Source of the DNA: Telluria beijingensis
Lineage (GTDB): Bacteria; Pseudomonadota; Gammaproteobacteria; Burkholderiales; Burkholderiaceae_D
DNA: 64,000 nt
Assembly (NCBI RefSeq): GCF_030770395.1
Contig: NZ_CP132480.1
Location: 164,153-228,152 of the forward strand
Direction: 5' to 3'
Shown here piece by piece: positions 1 through 9,322 of the stretch (the stretch's first letter is position 1; each line of letters begins with the position of its first letter). Position numbers and translations under genes: made by a program. Under the pieces are notes generated by a model. The model saw nothing but the letters and a program-made list of their open reading frames with translations, searched no databases and had not been told where the DNA came from.

Positions 1-2
1 AA

Positions 3-710
3 ATGTTGAATTTTCGTTCCACAATCAGCGCCGTCATCCTGGCAGTTCCGATGATTTTCGCCGCTGGCGCCGCCAGTGCAGCCCCTATGGTTACCGGCTC
101 TTCGAGCGGGAACTTTTCCGATATGAGTTGTGGTGCGTTGGGTGGATGCGCTACCAATGACACTGTCAATGGAAATGATAGCCAGATGGAATGGGGTGGC
201 TGGACCGGCATTGGCTCGACCCTGACCGCGATACGGCGTACCTGGGATTTCCCCGCTCCAGCGGGTGGCGTTGTGCTGGCCGAGCTCGCGTGGTCAAACA
301 AGTCGACTTCGGCATTTACCACGCCGGCATTGTTTAGCGCGTTGTATAACTTGACGATCGATTTCAGCCGCCCGACTGATGTAGACGACACCGAACAATT
401 CAACCTGGCCGTCCTCAATATCTTCAACAATACCGGTGACACCTTATTTGGCTTGCAGTTGACGGACCTGGCGAATCTTTCGTTCAACCTCGGTGATGTC
501 GGTATCTCGAATCTGAGATACCAGCTCGCCTCCGGTCCAGGCACCTTTGAAAACAGTATCTGGTATAACCCGGAGAACCAGATCTCCACGCTCTACATCG
601 TGGCCGATTTCACCGACAATAGCGTGGCCCAAGTGCCCGAGCCGGGCTCGTTGGCGCTGGTTGGCCTGGGCTTGCTCGGCGTCTCCATGCTGCGCCGCCG
701 CCGCGGCTGA
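3..710 (+). CDS. PEP-CTERM sorting domain protein, exported
   Basis: A 235-residue exported protein. An N-terminal signal peptide (hydrophobic core about residues 8-22, likely cleavage after AGAASA) precedes a body rich in Asn, Thr and Gly with no enzyme motif I recognise. The C-terminus has the PEP-CTERM tripartite signal: VPEPGSLALVGLGLLG, a short hydrophobic helix, then RRRRG. In such systems the tail is recognised by an exosortase at the inner membrane and the protein is sent to the surface or exopolysaccharide matrix. No exosortase is in this window. The gene begins 2 bases from the left edge, so its promoter is not visible. A long hairpin at 746-787 follows the stop. Family membership is clear from the tail; the function of the body is unknown. 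Confidence 0.85.
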   Translation: MLNFRSTISAVILAVPMIFAAGAASAAPMVTGSSSGNFSDMSCGALGGCATNDTVNGNDSQMEWGGWTGIGSTLTAIRRTWDFPAPAGGVVLAELAWSNKSTSAFTTPALFSALYNLTIDFSRPTDVDDTEQFNLAVLNIFNNTGDTLFGLQLTDLANLSFNLGDVGISNLRYQLASGPGTFENSIWYNPENQISTLYIVADFTDNSVAQVPEPGSLALVGLGLLGVSMLRRRRG

Positions 711-745
711 TGCCAGCGCTTGCCGCGGTCCGGGCAAGCGACTGA

Positions 746-787
746 GCAGCAAGAGCTTGCGCTCGTGAGGGCGCAAGCTCTTGCTGC
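746..787. terminator. Long perfect stem-loop between convergent genes
   Basis: Two 17-base arms (746-762 and 771-787) pair perfectly around an 8-base loop. It lies between the PEP-CTERM gene and the end of the leftward DUF486 gene. There is no T-tract on either side, so it may be a weak bidirectional terminator or an mRNA 3'-end stabiliser rather than a textbook intrinsic terminator. Confidence 0.5.
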
Positions 788-821
788 ATGAAGATGCTAC
801 GCGACGGTCTCGCCCCGGCGC

Positions 822-1169
822 TCAGGAACGAAAAATGAAGTAGACGGCGCCCACCAGGCACAGACCGGCCCAGACATAATCGAGCTTGAACGGCTCATTC
901 ATGTAGAACATCGCGAACGGCACGAACACGGTCAGCGTGATCGCCTCCTGCATGATCTTCAGCTGCGCCAGCGAAAACTGCGTATGGCCGATGCGGTTGG
1001 CCGGCACCTGCAGCAGGTACTCAAATAACGCAATGCCCCAGCTGATCAGCGCCGCTACATACCAGGCGCGGTGCTGCAGGCCCTTCAGGTGGCCATACCA
1101 GGCGAAGGTCATGAACACGTTCGACAGGATCAGGAGGCCCGTGGTCTGGGCCCAGACGGGCAGGTTCAT
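822..1169 (-). CDS. DMT-family small membrane protein (DUF486)
   Basis: A 115-residue membrane protein with about four predicted helices (TTGLLILSNVFMTFAWYG, the AALISWGIALFEYLL segment, AITLTVFVPFAMFYM, and the C-terminal AGLCLVGAVYFIF). Size, the MNLPVWAQT start and the conserved RIGH-x-QFSLAQLKIMQE loop fit the DUF486 group of drug/metabolite-transporter-like proteins; substrate unknown. The ATG at 1169 is preferred to the ORF opening at 1226, because the upstream residues are Arg-rich and would overlap folK. It follows folK by 13 bases and is probably the last gene of the hda-pcnB-folK operon. Confidence 0.8.
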   Translation of the reverse strand: MNLPVWAQTTGLLILSNVFMTFAWYGHLKGLQHRAWYVAALISWGIALFEYLLQVPANRIGHTQFSLAQLKIMQEAITLTVFVPFAMFYMNEPFKLDYVWAGLCLVGAVYFIFRS

Positions 1170-1182
1170 GGCGTGTGCGTCC

Positions 1183-1656
1183 TCAGGCGAGCCTGGCGAT
1201 GGTCTGGCCCGCCACCAGCGCCGCAAAGTTGCGCGCCGGGCCGTGGCCGGGAATGACGATGTCGGGGGCGATCTCGAGCAGCGGCTGCAGCACGAAGGCG
1301 CGTTCGTGCATGCGCGGATGCGGCACCGTCAGGGTCGGGCTGGCGATGATGTCATCCTCATACAGCAGCAGGTCGAGGTCGAGCGTACGCGGCGCGTTAT
1401 GGTAGGGCCGCTCGCGGCCATGGGCCTGCTCGATGTCCTGCAGCGCCTTCAACAGGTCGTGCGGCGCCAGGGTGGTGTCGAGGCAGGCCACGGCGTTGAT
1501 GTAATCGTCGCCGCTCGAATCGATCGGGGCGGTGCGGTACAGGCTCGAGGTATGCAGCAGGGTGCTGCCGTCCAGCCGCGCCAGGCGCGCCAGCGCGTCG
1601 AGCACGTTCGCCTGCGCGTCGCCCAGGTTGGCGCCGATCCCGACCCAGGCCTTCAT
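1183..1656 (-). CDS. folK: 2-amino-4-hydroxy-6-hydroxymethyldihydropteridine pyrophosphokinase
   Basis: HPPK transfers pyrophosphate from ATP to 6-hydroxymethyl-7,8-dihydropterin in folate synthesis, in the cytoplasm. The 157 residues match the usual 155-170. Visible family features are the N-terminal GIGANLGD, the central signature RPYHNAPRTLDLDLLLY with the Asp residues that hold magnesium and ATP, and HPRMHERAFVLQPL near the C-terminus. Its ATG overlaps the pcnB stop in an ATGA (1653-1656), so the two are probably translationally coupled. The pcnB-folK order is common in beta- and gammaproteobacteria. Confidence 0.95.
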   Translation of the reverse strand: MKAWVGIGANLGDAQANVLDALARLARLDGSTLLHTSSLYRTAPIDSSGDDYINAVACLDTTLAPHDLLKALQDIEQAHGRERPYHNAPRTLDLDLLLYEDDIIASPTLTVPHPRMHERAFVLQPLLEIAPDIVIPGHGPARNFAALVAGQTIARLA

Positions 1657-3047
1657 TCCGACGAATCGCCCGCTGCCGCTGGCGCCGCTGCGCCGCCTTC
1701 ACCACCGGTCTTGCGCGGGCCACGGCGCGGACGGCGCTTCTTGGGCGCGCCGCCATTGGCGCCGCCTTCGCGCTCGCGCGTGCTGGCCGCCGCCACCAGG
1801 CGTTCGCGGTCGCCGCCTTCGGCCGCATAGAACTCGGTCCACCATTCGCCCACCTCGGCCGGCAGCTCGCCCGAAGCGCAGCGCAGCAGCAGGAAGTCGT
1901 AGCCAGCGCGGAAACGCGGATGCTCCAGCAGCTTGTACGGCGCGCGGCCGGCGCGGCGCTCGAAGCGCGGCTGCATGGCCCAGATGTCGCGCATGTCGGT
2001 GGCGATGCGGCGCTGCAGGGCCAGGTTCTCGGTTTGCGTTTCGAGCACGGCATCGGCCGCCAGGTGCAGCGCGGGAATCGGCGCTTCGCCGGCGGCGCGG
2101 TAGGCGGTCCATTTTTCGAGCACCTGGTGCCACAGCAGCGAGGCGAACAGGAAGCCGGGCGACACGCCCTTGCCGGCCTTGACGCGCGAGTCGGTGGAGT
2201 CCAGCGCCAGGGTCACGAACTTCATGCCGATCGGCTGTTCCAGCACCACGTCCAGCAGCGGCAGCAGGCCATGGTGCAGGCCGGCCGAGCGCAGCTCCTT
2301 GAGGCAGGCGAGGGCGTGGCCCGACAGCAGCAGCTTGAGCATCTCGTCGAACACGCGCGCGGCCGGCACGTTGTCGATCAGCGGCGCCATGACGGGGATC
2401 GGCGCGCGCGTGGTCGGCTCGATCGTGAAGCCCAGCTTGGCCGCGAAGCGCACCACGCGCAGCATGCGCACCGGGTCTTCGCGGTAGCGCGCCTCGGGCA
2501 TGCCGATGATGCGCAGGGTCTTGGCGCGGATGTCCTCGATGCCGCCGTGGTAGTCCAGCACCGATTGCGTGGCCGGATCGTAGTACATCGCGTTGATGGT
2601 GAAGTCGCGCCGCGCGGCGTCTTCGTGCTGCGGGCCGAAGCTGTTGTCGCGCAACACGCGGCCATGCTCGTCCTTGGGCGCGTTGTCGCTGCCGTTGCCG
2701 CGGAAGGTCGTTACCTCGAGCAGGTCCTGGCCGAACATCACGTGCACGATCTGGAACCGGCGGCCGATGATGAAGGCGCGCCGGAACAGTTTTTTCACCT
2801 GCTCGGGCGTGGCGTCGGTGGCGATGTCGAAGTCCTTGGGCTTGACGCCCAGCAGCAGGTCGCGCACGGCGCCGCCGACGACGAAGGCCTTGAAGCCGGC
2901 TTCCTGCAGGGTTTGCGTGACGCGGATCGCGTTGGACGAGACGTTCTTCGGATCGATGCCGTGTTCGGCGGGGCCGAGGATGGTCGGTTCGGTGGAGTCG
3001 CGCTGGTCTTTCACACCCAGGATTTTACGGATGAATTTTTTAATCAT
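1653..3047 (-). CDS. pcnB: Poly(A) polymerase I
   Basis: Adds 3' poly(A) tails to RNA, promoting decay. From the chosen start (MIKKFIRKILG) it is 464 residues, close to E. coli PcnB. The class II nucleotidyltransferase head is plain: VVGGAVRDLLLG, then KDFDIATDATPEQVKKLF with the catalytic DxD-type acidic pair, and GRRFQIVHV. The RNA-binding region follows, with ARYREDPVRMLRVVRFAAKLGF. The C-terminus is a basic, low-complexity tail (KKRRPRRGPRK) typical of pcnB rather than of CCA-adding enzymes. The upstream extension to 3227 lies over the HAD gene in another frame and is not family-like. The start overlaps the HAD gene by 8 bases and the stop overlaps folK. Confidence 0.93.
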   Translation of the reverse strand: MIKKFIRKILGVKDQRDSTEPTILGPAEHGIDPKNVSSNAIRVTQTLQEAGFKAFVVGGAVRDLLLGVKPKDFDIATDATPEQVKKLFRRAFIIGRRFQIVHVMFGQDLLEVTTFRGNGSDNAPKDEHGRVLRDNSFGPQHEDAARRDFTINAMYYDPATQSVLDYHGGIEDIRAKTLRIIGMPEARYREDPVRMLRVVRFAAKLGFTIEPTTRAPIPVMAPLIDNVPAARVFDEMLKLLLSGHALACLKELRSAGLHHGLLPLLDVVLEQPIGMKFVTLALDSTDSRVKAGKGVSPGFLFASLLWHQVLEKWTAYRAAGEAPIPALHLAADAVLETQTENLALQRRIATDMRDIWAMQPRFERRAGRAPYKLLEHPRFRAGYDFLLLRCASGELPAEVGEWWTEFYAAEGGDRERLVAAASTREREGGANGGAPKKRRPRRGPRKTGGEGGAAAPAAAGDSSE

Positions 3048-3714
3048 TGAATAGTTGGATGGTTGGCCAGCCCTGCTCGCGCGCATGGGTCGCGAGCGCG
3101 GCGCTCGGATTGGTCGCGACCGGATGGGAGACGATGGACAGCAGCGGAATGTCGTTGTGCGAATCGCTGTAGAAATGGCTGCTGCCGAAGCTGCCGAACG
3201 GCTGCCCCAGACGTTCCAGCCAGGCATGCATGTGCGTGATCTTGCCCGGGCCCGAGGTCGGGGTGCCGGCCAGGCGTCCGGTCAGCTTGCCGTCGGCGTC
3301 GACCTGCGGCATGGCCGCGATATGGTGCTCGACGCCGAAGGCAGCCGCGATCGGCGCCGTGATGTAGTGGTTGGTGGCGGTGATGATCGCCACCAGGTCG
3401 CCGGCCTGCTGGTGCTCGCGCACCAGTTTCAGGGCTTGCGGCCGGATCGCCGGTTCGATCACTTCGCGCATATAGCGCGCATGGAGGGCATCGAGTTCGT
3501 GGCGCGGAAAGCTCGCCAGGGTGCCGAGCGCGAACTCGAGGTATTCGACCGGGTCGAGCACGCCGGCATTGTACTGGGCGAAGAAGGCGTCGTTGCGGGC
3601 GCGGTAGGCATCGCCGTCGACCGCGCCGACCCGCGCCAAAAATTCGCCCCATTCGTGGTCCGAATCGAGCGGCAGCAGGGTGTGGTCGAGGTCAAACAGG
3701 GCAAGGTTTTTCAT
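3040..3714 (-). CDS. HAD-IB family hydrolase (SerB-like phosphatase)
   Basis: A 224-residue HAD phosphatase. Motif I is DLDHTLLPLDSD near residue 8, with the nucleophile Asp and the general acid Asp two residues later. Motif II is IITATN, and motif IV is FYSDSHNDIPLL. The cap and size fit subfamily IB (TIGR01490-type, PSP-like), many of which act on phosphoserine or small phosphate esters; the true substrate cannot be told. It starts at 3714 in an ATGA overlap with the hda stop and ends inside the pcnB start region, so it is an internal member of the operon. The longer ORF reaching 4257 reads out of frame through hda and is rejected. Confidence 0.85.
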   Translation of the reverse strand: MKNLALFDLDHTLLPLDSDHEWGEFLARVGAVDGDAYRARNDAFFAQYNAGVLDPVEYLEFALGTLASFPRHELDALHARYMREVIEPAIRPQALKLVREHQQAGDLVAIITATNHYITAPIAAAFGVEHHIAAMPQVDADGKLTGRLAGTPTSGPGKITHMHAWLERLGQPFGSFGSSHFYSDSHNDIPLLSIVSHPVATNPSAALATHAREQGWPTIQLFND

Positions 3715-4394
3715 TCTTTGGGTTCGAGCGGCAGGTTCTCTTGCAACAGCAGGTCGCGCAGCAGGGGCAGCGTGACCGGGCGCTGGGTTTCGAGCGAATA
3801 CTGGTCCAGGGCGTCCAGCATGGTCGACAGGGAACGCATGTCGCGTTTGAAATGAGACAACAAATAGGGTAACACGCTGGCCGACAAGGTCAAACCGCGC
3901 GCCTCGGCGGCGTGCGTCAGGGCCTCGATCTTCTGGTCGTCGGACAGGCCGTGGATCTGGTACACCAGGCCCCAGCCCATGCGGGTGCGCAGGTCTTCGC
4001 GCACCTGCAGCACGGCCGGCGGCACCGGGCCGGTGCAGACCATGTAGGCGCCATGCTCGCGGATCTGGTTGAACAGGGCGAAGGCGTCGATCTGGCGCTG
4101 CGGGGTCAAGCGGTCGCAATCGTCCAGCAGGTACAGGGTGGTGGCGGGCGCATGGACGAAATCGGCGGCCGGCGCGTCGGCCGCGATATAGCGCGCACCC
4201 GGGCTGGCCGCCAGGCCGTGCAGCAGATGGGTCTTGCCGGCGCCGGTGTCGCCCCACAGATAGGCGAAGTGTTCGCGCGAGCTGCGCTCGGCGAACAGGT
4301 GCATCAGGTGCGCCAGTTCGGCATTCGCCCCCACCTGGAAGGTGTCGAGGCTCTGGGCCGGTTCGGCGCCTAAATCGAGCACCAGCTGTTTCAT
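3711..4394 (-). CDS. hda: DnaA regulatory inactivator Hda
   Basis: Hda binds the DNA-loaded beta clamp and stimulates DnaA-ATP hydrolysis, preventing re-initiation. The 227-residue protein is a short AAA+ DnaA homologue without the DnaA DNA-binding domain. The N-terminal MKQLVLDLG is a likely clamp-binding motif. Walker A is WGDTGAGKTH (about residues 47-56), Walker B is LYLLDDCDRL, and a sensor-type Arg stretch is VREDLRTRMGWG. It is the first gene of the leftward operon, with a 168-bp gap to the divergent purM. The hda/purM divergence is a recurring arrangement in Burkholderiales. Confidence 0.92.
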   Translation of the reverse strand: MKQLVLDLGAEPAQSLDTFQVGANAELAHLMHLFAERSSREHFAYLWGDTGAGKTHLLHGLAASPGARYIAADAPAADFVHAPATTLYLLDDCDRLTPQRQIDAFALFNQIREHGAYMVCTGPVPPAVLQVREDLRTRMGWGLVYQIHGLSDDQKIEALTHAAEARGLTLSASVLPYLLSHFKRDMRSLSTMLDALDQYSLETQRPVTLPLLRDLLLQENLPLEPKE

Positions 4395-4476
4395 GGCGTG
4401 GGCCGTTTCATGCCTGGCGTGGAAAAAAATGGCATGCCAATAAGGTCAAGTTTCGTTGTTATCTTCGTTAAACGGC

Positions 4477-4503
4477 TTGTGAGGGGAACCGTTTTGCTAA
4501 AAT
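4477..4503 (+). promoter_or_regulatory. Candidate sigma-70 promoter for purM
   Basis: An extended -10 element, TGC-TAAAAT (TAAAAT at 4498-4503), lies about 60 bp before purM. A -35-like TTGTGA is at 4477-4482, but the 15-bp spacer is short, so the extended -10 is probably the main determinant. A 10-bp palindrome TGGCATGCCA (4430-4439) sits on the hda side of the gap. Confidence 0.4.
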
Positions 4504-4562
4504 AGTGGATTGACCAGTTTCGCCGGTCGCCTCCTATTTTACCGCCTCCGCTGCCAAATACC

Positions 4563-5606
<1,044 letters not shown>

Positions 5607-5610
5607 GCGC

Positions 5611-6204
5611 ATGACCTTGCCCGCGCCGTCCGCTCCCGTCCTTGGCGACGAGCGGCGCGCGCGGGCCGGCCACGGCGGCGCCGTGGTCTGGATCACGGGG
5701 CTGTCCGGCGCCGGCAAGACCACCCTGGCCGAGGCCGCCGAGCGCGCCCTGTTCGAACGCGGCTGCAATGTGTTCGTGCTCGACGGCGACAAGGTGCGCG
5801 GCGGGCTGTGCGCCGATCTTGGTTTTTCCCTCCCTGAACGTTCCGAGAATATCCGCCGCATCGGCGAAGTGGCGCGCCTGTTCCATCAGGCGGGCCAGCT
5901 CGTGCTGGTGTCGGTCATTTCTCCGCTGCGCGCCGACCGCGCGCGTGCGCGGGCGCTGGTGCCGGCGCCGGATTTCATCGAAGTGTATTGCCGCTGCCCG
6001 CTGGCGGTGTGCGAAGCGCGCGATCCGAAGGGCTTGTACCGCAAGGCGCGGGCCGGCCAGCTGCCGGAGTTCACCGGCATTTCCTCTCCCTATGAAGCAC
6101 CCGAGGCGCCCGACGTGCTGGTCGACAGCGCCACCTCGTCGGTCGACGACGAGGTGGCGAAGCTGCTGGCCGAATTGCAGCGGCGCGGCATCATCGCCGC
6201 CTGA
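5611..6204 (+). CDS. cysC: Adenylylsulfate kinase (APS kinase)
   Basis: Phosphorylates adenosine 5'-phosphosulfate to PAPS, the donor for sulfotransferases. The 197-residue protein has Walker A GLSGAGKTT, then VFVLDGDKVRGGLCADLGFS and ERSENIRRIGEVARLFHQAG, the APS-binding region, and KGLYRKARAGQLPEFTGISSPYEAP near the C-terminus. The ATG at 5611 follows the purM stop by 4 bases; the longer ORF from 5506 overlaps purM and is not family-like. No APS reductase or ATP sulfurylase gene is nearby. A sulfotransferase lies 2.3 kb downstream, so PAPS for sulfation is a reasonable, unproven role. Confidence 0.93.
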   Translation: MTLPAPSAPVLGDERRARAGHGGAVVWITGLSGAGKTTLAEAAERALFERGCNVFVLDGDKVRGGLCADLGFSLPERSENIRRIGEVARLFHQAGQLVLVSVISPLRADRARARALVPAPDFIEVYCRCPLAVCEARDPKGLYRKARAGQLPEFTGISSPYEAPEAPDVLVDSATSSVDDEVAKLLAELQRRGIIAA

Positions 6205-6206
6205 GT

Positions 6207-8234
6207 TCAAGGAGCGGCGCCGCTGCCGATATGCTTGTCGAGGAATTTCTCGACCCGCGTATAGAAATCGATGCGATTCTTTTCCAGGCCCCAGCCGTGG
6301 CCTTCGTCCGGATACTCGACCCACTCCACGCTTTGATTCGTGCGCATGACGGCGCTGCGGAAGGCGGTGCCGTGGTTGATCGGCACCCGGACATCGACGC
6401 CGCCATAGGCCAGCAGCAGCGGCTGGGTGATGCGCGCCGCCTGCTGGATCGGCGAGGTGGCCTTGAAGCGCTCGGCTTCCTTCACTGGGTCGCCGATCAG
6501 TTCAGGCATGCCGTACACCTTGTATTCCTCGGACAGGTCCGAGGTGAAGCCCCAGCCATTGTCGAACAGCAGGCCGATGTCGGTCACGCCGACCCAGTTG
6601 ATGCCGCACTTGTACAGCGCCGGATCGTTGACCAGGCCCATCAGGGTGGCATAGCCGCCATAGCTGGCGCCGGCGATGCAGACCCGCTGCGGATCGACCG
6701 TGCCCTGCTTGACCAGCCATTGCACGCCATCGGCCAGGTCGTCCTGCATCGACAGGCCCCATTGCTTCCAGCCGGCCTTGAAGTGCCGGGCGCCATAGCC
6801 GGTGCTGCCGCGGAAATCCGGCTCCAGCACGGCGTAGCCGCGCGAGGCGAGGAACTGGGCGTCCGGGTTCCAGCCCCAGGAAACGCCGCGCACGTACGGG
6901 CCGCCATGGACCAGCATCACCATCGGCAGGTTCTTGTTGCCCTTGCCGCGGGGCAGGGTCAGCAGCGCCGGGATGTCGAGGCCGTCGCGCGCCTTGTAGC
7001 GCACGAATTGCTGGCGACCCATCTGGGCCGGGTCGATGCCGGGACGCGAGTCGCCGACCTTGTTCAGCAGTCCAGTGGTCTTGTTGTACAGCGCGAAGCT
7101 GGCCGGATACACATCCGAGTACGAGGTCACCAGCACCCACGGCGAATCGGCCTGGGCCGGGACCGACACCAGGTTGATGGTGGCCGGCAGCAGCTTGTCG
7201 AGTTTTTCCTGGACCTGCTTCATGCCCGGGTCGAACCATTCGTTCGAGGTAGCGTCGGTGGTGAAGGCGATGCCGAGCACCGCGGCGCGGTTGGTGACCA
7301 GGCCGCCGGCGAAGTCATAGCCCGGCGCGACCAGCAGCGGTTCGGGATTGAGCTTGCCGGTCGCGATGTCGAAGGTATGCAGGGCGGTGGTGTCCTTGCC
7401 GTTGCGCGCCGCGACATAGAAGGTGCCGTCAGGGCCGAAGCCGACCGGTTCGATGGCACTGCTGCCGTCGCCATAGGCCTTGTAGCTGGTCAGCACGCGC
7501 CACTCGCTGCTGGCAGGTTCGCGGTAGTGCAGGGTCACGCTGCCCTGGTCGATCGTCGAGGCCACCCGCGGCTCGCCCTTGTGGTCGAGCATCCAGCCGC
7601 GCGCATTGCCGGGGCGCGGCACCGGCTGGCTGAAACCGGTCACGGTGTCCACGCGCAGCAGGTCGACGTAGCGCGTTTCGCCGCGGGTGTCGCTGACCGG
7701 ATGGATCACATAGATATTGTTTGAATCCTGGGCGCCTTTCTGGCCGGTCAGGAAGGTATTCCAGGGCAGCAGCTTGCGCGCGCCCTTGAAACCGCCCGCC
7801 ACCATCCCGCCGCCGGTGCGCTCGGCCAGTTGCGCGAAGCGGCCGCCGTCGCGGTCGACCGCGTACAGGCCGGGCGCGGTGCGGGCGTTGCCCTGGGCGA
7901 CGGTCTTGTCGCGGGTGTTGAACACCAGGCGTTCGTTGTTGACCCATTCGAATTCGCCGACATCGGCATCGGTATAGGTGGCGACGATCTTGCCGCTGTT
8001 GTTGCGCAGGTCGACCACGACCAGGAAGTCGCGCTGGCCCTTGGCGCTGGAGCGCGCCGCCAGGTGGCTGGCGTCGGGCGACAGCTTGGCGCCGCCGAAG
8101 GCGGCATTGGCGTAGAAGGCGGAGATCGGTGGCGGGGCGGTCGCAGCGGCTGGCGCTTGGGCCGGGGCTGGCGCGGCGCACAGGGCCAATGCGGCCAGCG
8201 CGGCGGCGCGCACGGTGCGGGTAAATGCAGGCAT
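6207..8234 (-). CDS. Secreted S9 family prolyl oligopeptidase-like peptidase
   Basis: A 675-residue exported serine peptidase. The signal peptide covers about residues 1-25 (AALAALALCAAPAPAQA). A beta-propeller-like region with TolB/DPP-type repeats is followed by an alpha/beta-hydrolase domain from about residue 430. The triad is visible: Ser524 in GASYGGYATLMG, Asp614 in GGVDVRVP and His646 in DEGHGWGL. The oxyanion-region HGGPYVRG is present. The family trims peptides from the N-terminus or after Pro; specificity is not predictable here. It converges on cysC with only 2 bases between the stops. A second, clearly different S9 peptidase is at 26910-28979. Confidence 0.92.
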   Translation of the reverse strand: MPAFTRTVRAAALAALALCAAPAPAQAPAAATAPPPISAFYANAAFGGAKLSPDASHLAARSSAKGQRDFLVVVDLRNNSGKIVATYTDADVGEFEWVNNERLVFNTRDKTVAQGNARTAPGLYAVDRDGGRFAQLAERTGGGMVAGGFKGARKLLPWNTFLTGQKGAQDSNNIYVIHPVSDTRGETRYVDLLRVDTVTGFSQPVPRPGNARGWMLDHKGEPRVASTIDQGSVTLHYREPASSEWRVLTSYKAYGDGSSAIEPVGFGPDGTFYVAARNGKDTTALHTFDIATGKLNPEPLLVAPGYDFAGGLVTNRAAVLGIAFTTDATSNEWFDPGMKQVQEKLDKLLPATINLVSVPAQADSPWVLVTSYSDVYPASFALYNKTTGLLNKVGDSRPGIDPAQMGRQQFVRYKARDGLDIPALLTLPRGKGNKNLPMVMLVHGGPYVRGVSWGWNPDAQFLASRGYAVLEPDFRGSTGYGARHFKAGWKQWGLSMQDDLADGVQWLVKQGTVDPQRVCIAGASYGGYATLMGLVNDPALYKCGINWVGVTDIGLLFDNGWGFTSDLSEEYKVYGMPELIGDPVKEAERFKATSPIQQAARITQPLLLAYGGVDVRVPINHGTAFRSAVMRTNQSVEWVEYPDEGHGWGLEKNRIDFYTRVEKFLDKHIGSGAAP

Positions 8235-8458
8235 GGGTTTTCCGTAAAAAATCGTTGTTATATGGCCAGTGTCGGCATTGCCCAGCGTAGCAGTTCGTGC
8301 GTGGACAGAATCTCATCAATTTTCACGATTGCCTTGTCCGGTTTGCATTCTTTGTCGGGAATACTACATCCATCAGGGGATTTAGTTGCTTCATGGCCAC
8401 TTCTGAAGCATCATCGAGTGATACCTGATCACGCGGTCGTCCTGCCGGCTGGTTTCTC

Positions 8459-9322
8459 ATGACTTCTCTGCCTGCTGTTTCTCAGCAAAAATTCCATTTC
8501 ATCTCGGGCCTCCCGCGGTCCGGTTCGACCCTGTTATCCGGCATCCTGCTGCAGAATCCGCGCTTCCAGGCCGGCATGAGCAGCCCGGTCAGCGGCTTGT
8601 GCAATGCCGTGCTGGGGCAGGTGAGCGCCGGCAGCGAGTTCGGGGCGGTGGTCGGTCGCGATAAGCGCCGCCAGTTGCTGCGCGGCCTGTTCGATTCCTA
8701 CTATGCGGACGTCGGCCGCGAGGTGGTGTTCGACACCAGCCGCGCCTGGTGCGCTCGCATGCCGCTGGTGCGCGACCTGTTCCCGGAGGCGAAGGTGATC
8801 GCCTGCGTGCGCAGCGTGGCCTGGATCATGGACAGCTTCGAACGCCTGTACCGCGCCAATCCGTACGAGCACACGCGCCTGTTCGGCGCGGCCGGCGCGC
8901 GCGGCACCGTGACCAGCCGGCTGGAAGGCCTGGGCCAGCACGACGGCACCGTCGGCCATCCCTGGGCCGCCTTGCGTGAAGCCTTCTATGGCGAGCATGC
9001 GTCGTCGCTGCTGCTGGTCGATTACGAATTGCTGAGCCGGGCGCCGGGCAAGGTCATGCCGCTGATTTATGACTTCCTGGGCGAGCCGCGCTTCGAGCAC
9101 GACTTCGAGAACGTCGACTACGATGCCGAGGAATTCGATGCGCAGCTCGGCGCCCCCGGGCTGCACAAGGTCCGCGCGCGGGTGGAGTACAAGCCGCGCC
9201 AGACCATCATCCCGCCCGATCTGTTCGACCGGTTCGACAAGATGTCCTTCTGGACTGACACCGCCGGCAGCGCCGCCAATGTAATCGCACCGCAGAACGC
9301 ACAACAAGGAAAACAGGCATGA
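8459..9322 (+). CDS. PAPS-dependent sulfotransferase family protein
   Basis: A 287-residue cytosolic-type sulfotransferase with no signal peptide. The 5'-phosphosulfate loop is SGLPRSGSTLL at residues 16-26, and the 3'-phosphate motif is VIACVRSVAWIMDSFERLY at 113-131 (Arg118, Ser126). It fits the broad Sulfotransfer_3-type group, which includes enzymes acting on protein tyrosine, sugars or small molecules; the acceptor cannot be read from sequence. Its TGA overlaps the ATG of the giant surface-protein gene (ATGA at 9319-9322), implying translational coupling and a shared job. The 224-bp gap before it holds divergent promoters for this gene and the S9 peptidase; I see no strong sites. Confidence 0.88.
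   Translation: MTSLPAVSQQKFHFISGLPRSGSTLLSGILLQNPRFQAGMSSPVSGLCNAVLGQVSAGSEFGAVVGRDKRRQLLRGLFDSYYADVGREVVFDTSRAWCARMPLVRDLFPEAKVIACVRSVAWIMDSFERLYRANPYEHTRLFGAAGARGTVTSRLEGLGQHDGTVGHPWAALREAFYGEHASSLLLVDYELLSRAPGKVMPLIYDFLGEPRFEHDFENVDYDAEEFDAQLGAPGLHKVRARVEYKPRQTIIPPDLFDRFDKMSFWTDTAGSAANVIAPQNAQQGKQA

Noticed and set aside
3048..3227. N-terminal extension of PcnB to the upstream ATG
   Set aside because: The 60 extra residues read through the HAD gene in another frame and are Arg/Ser-rich; the family begins at MIKKF.
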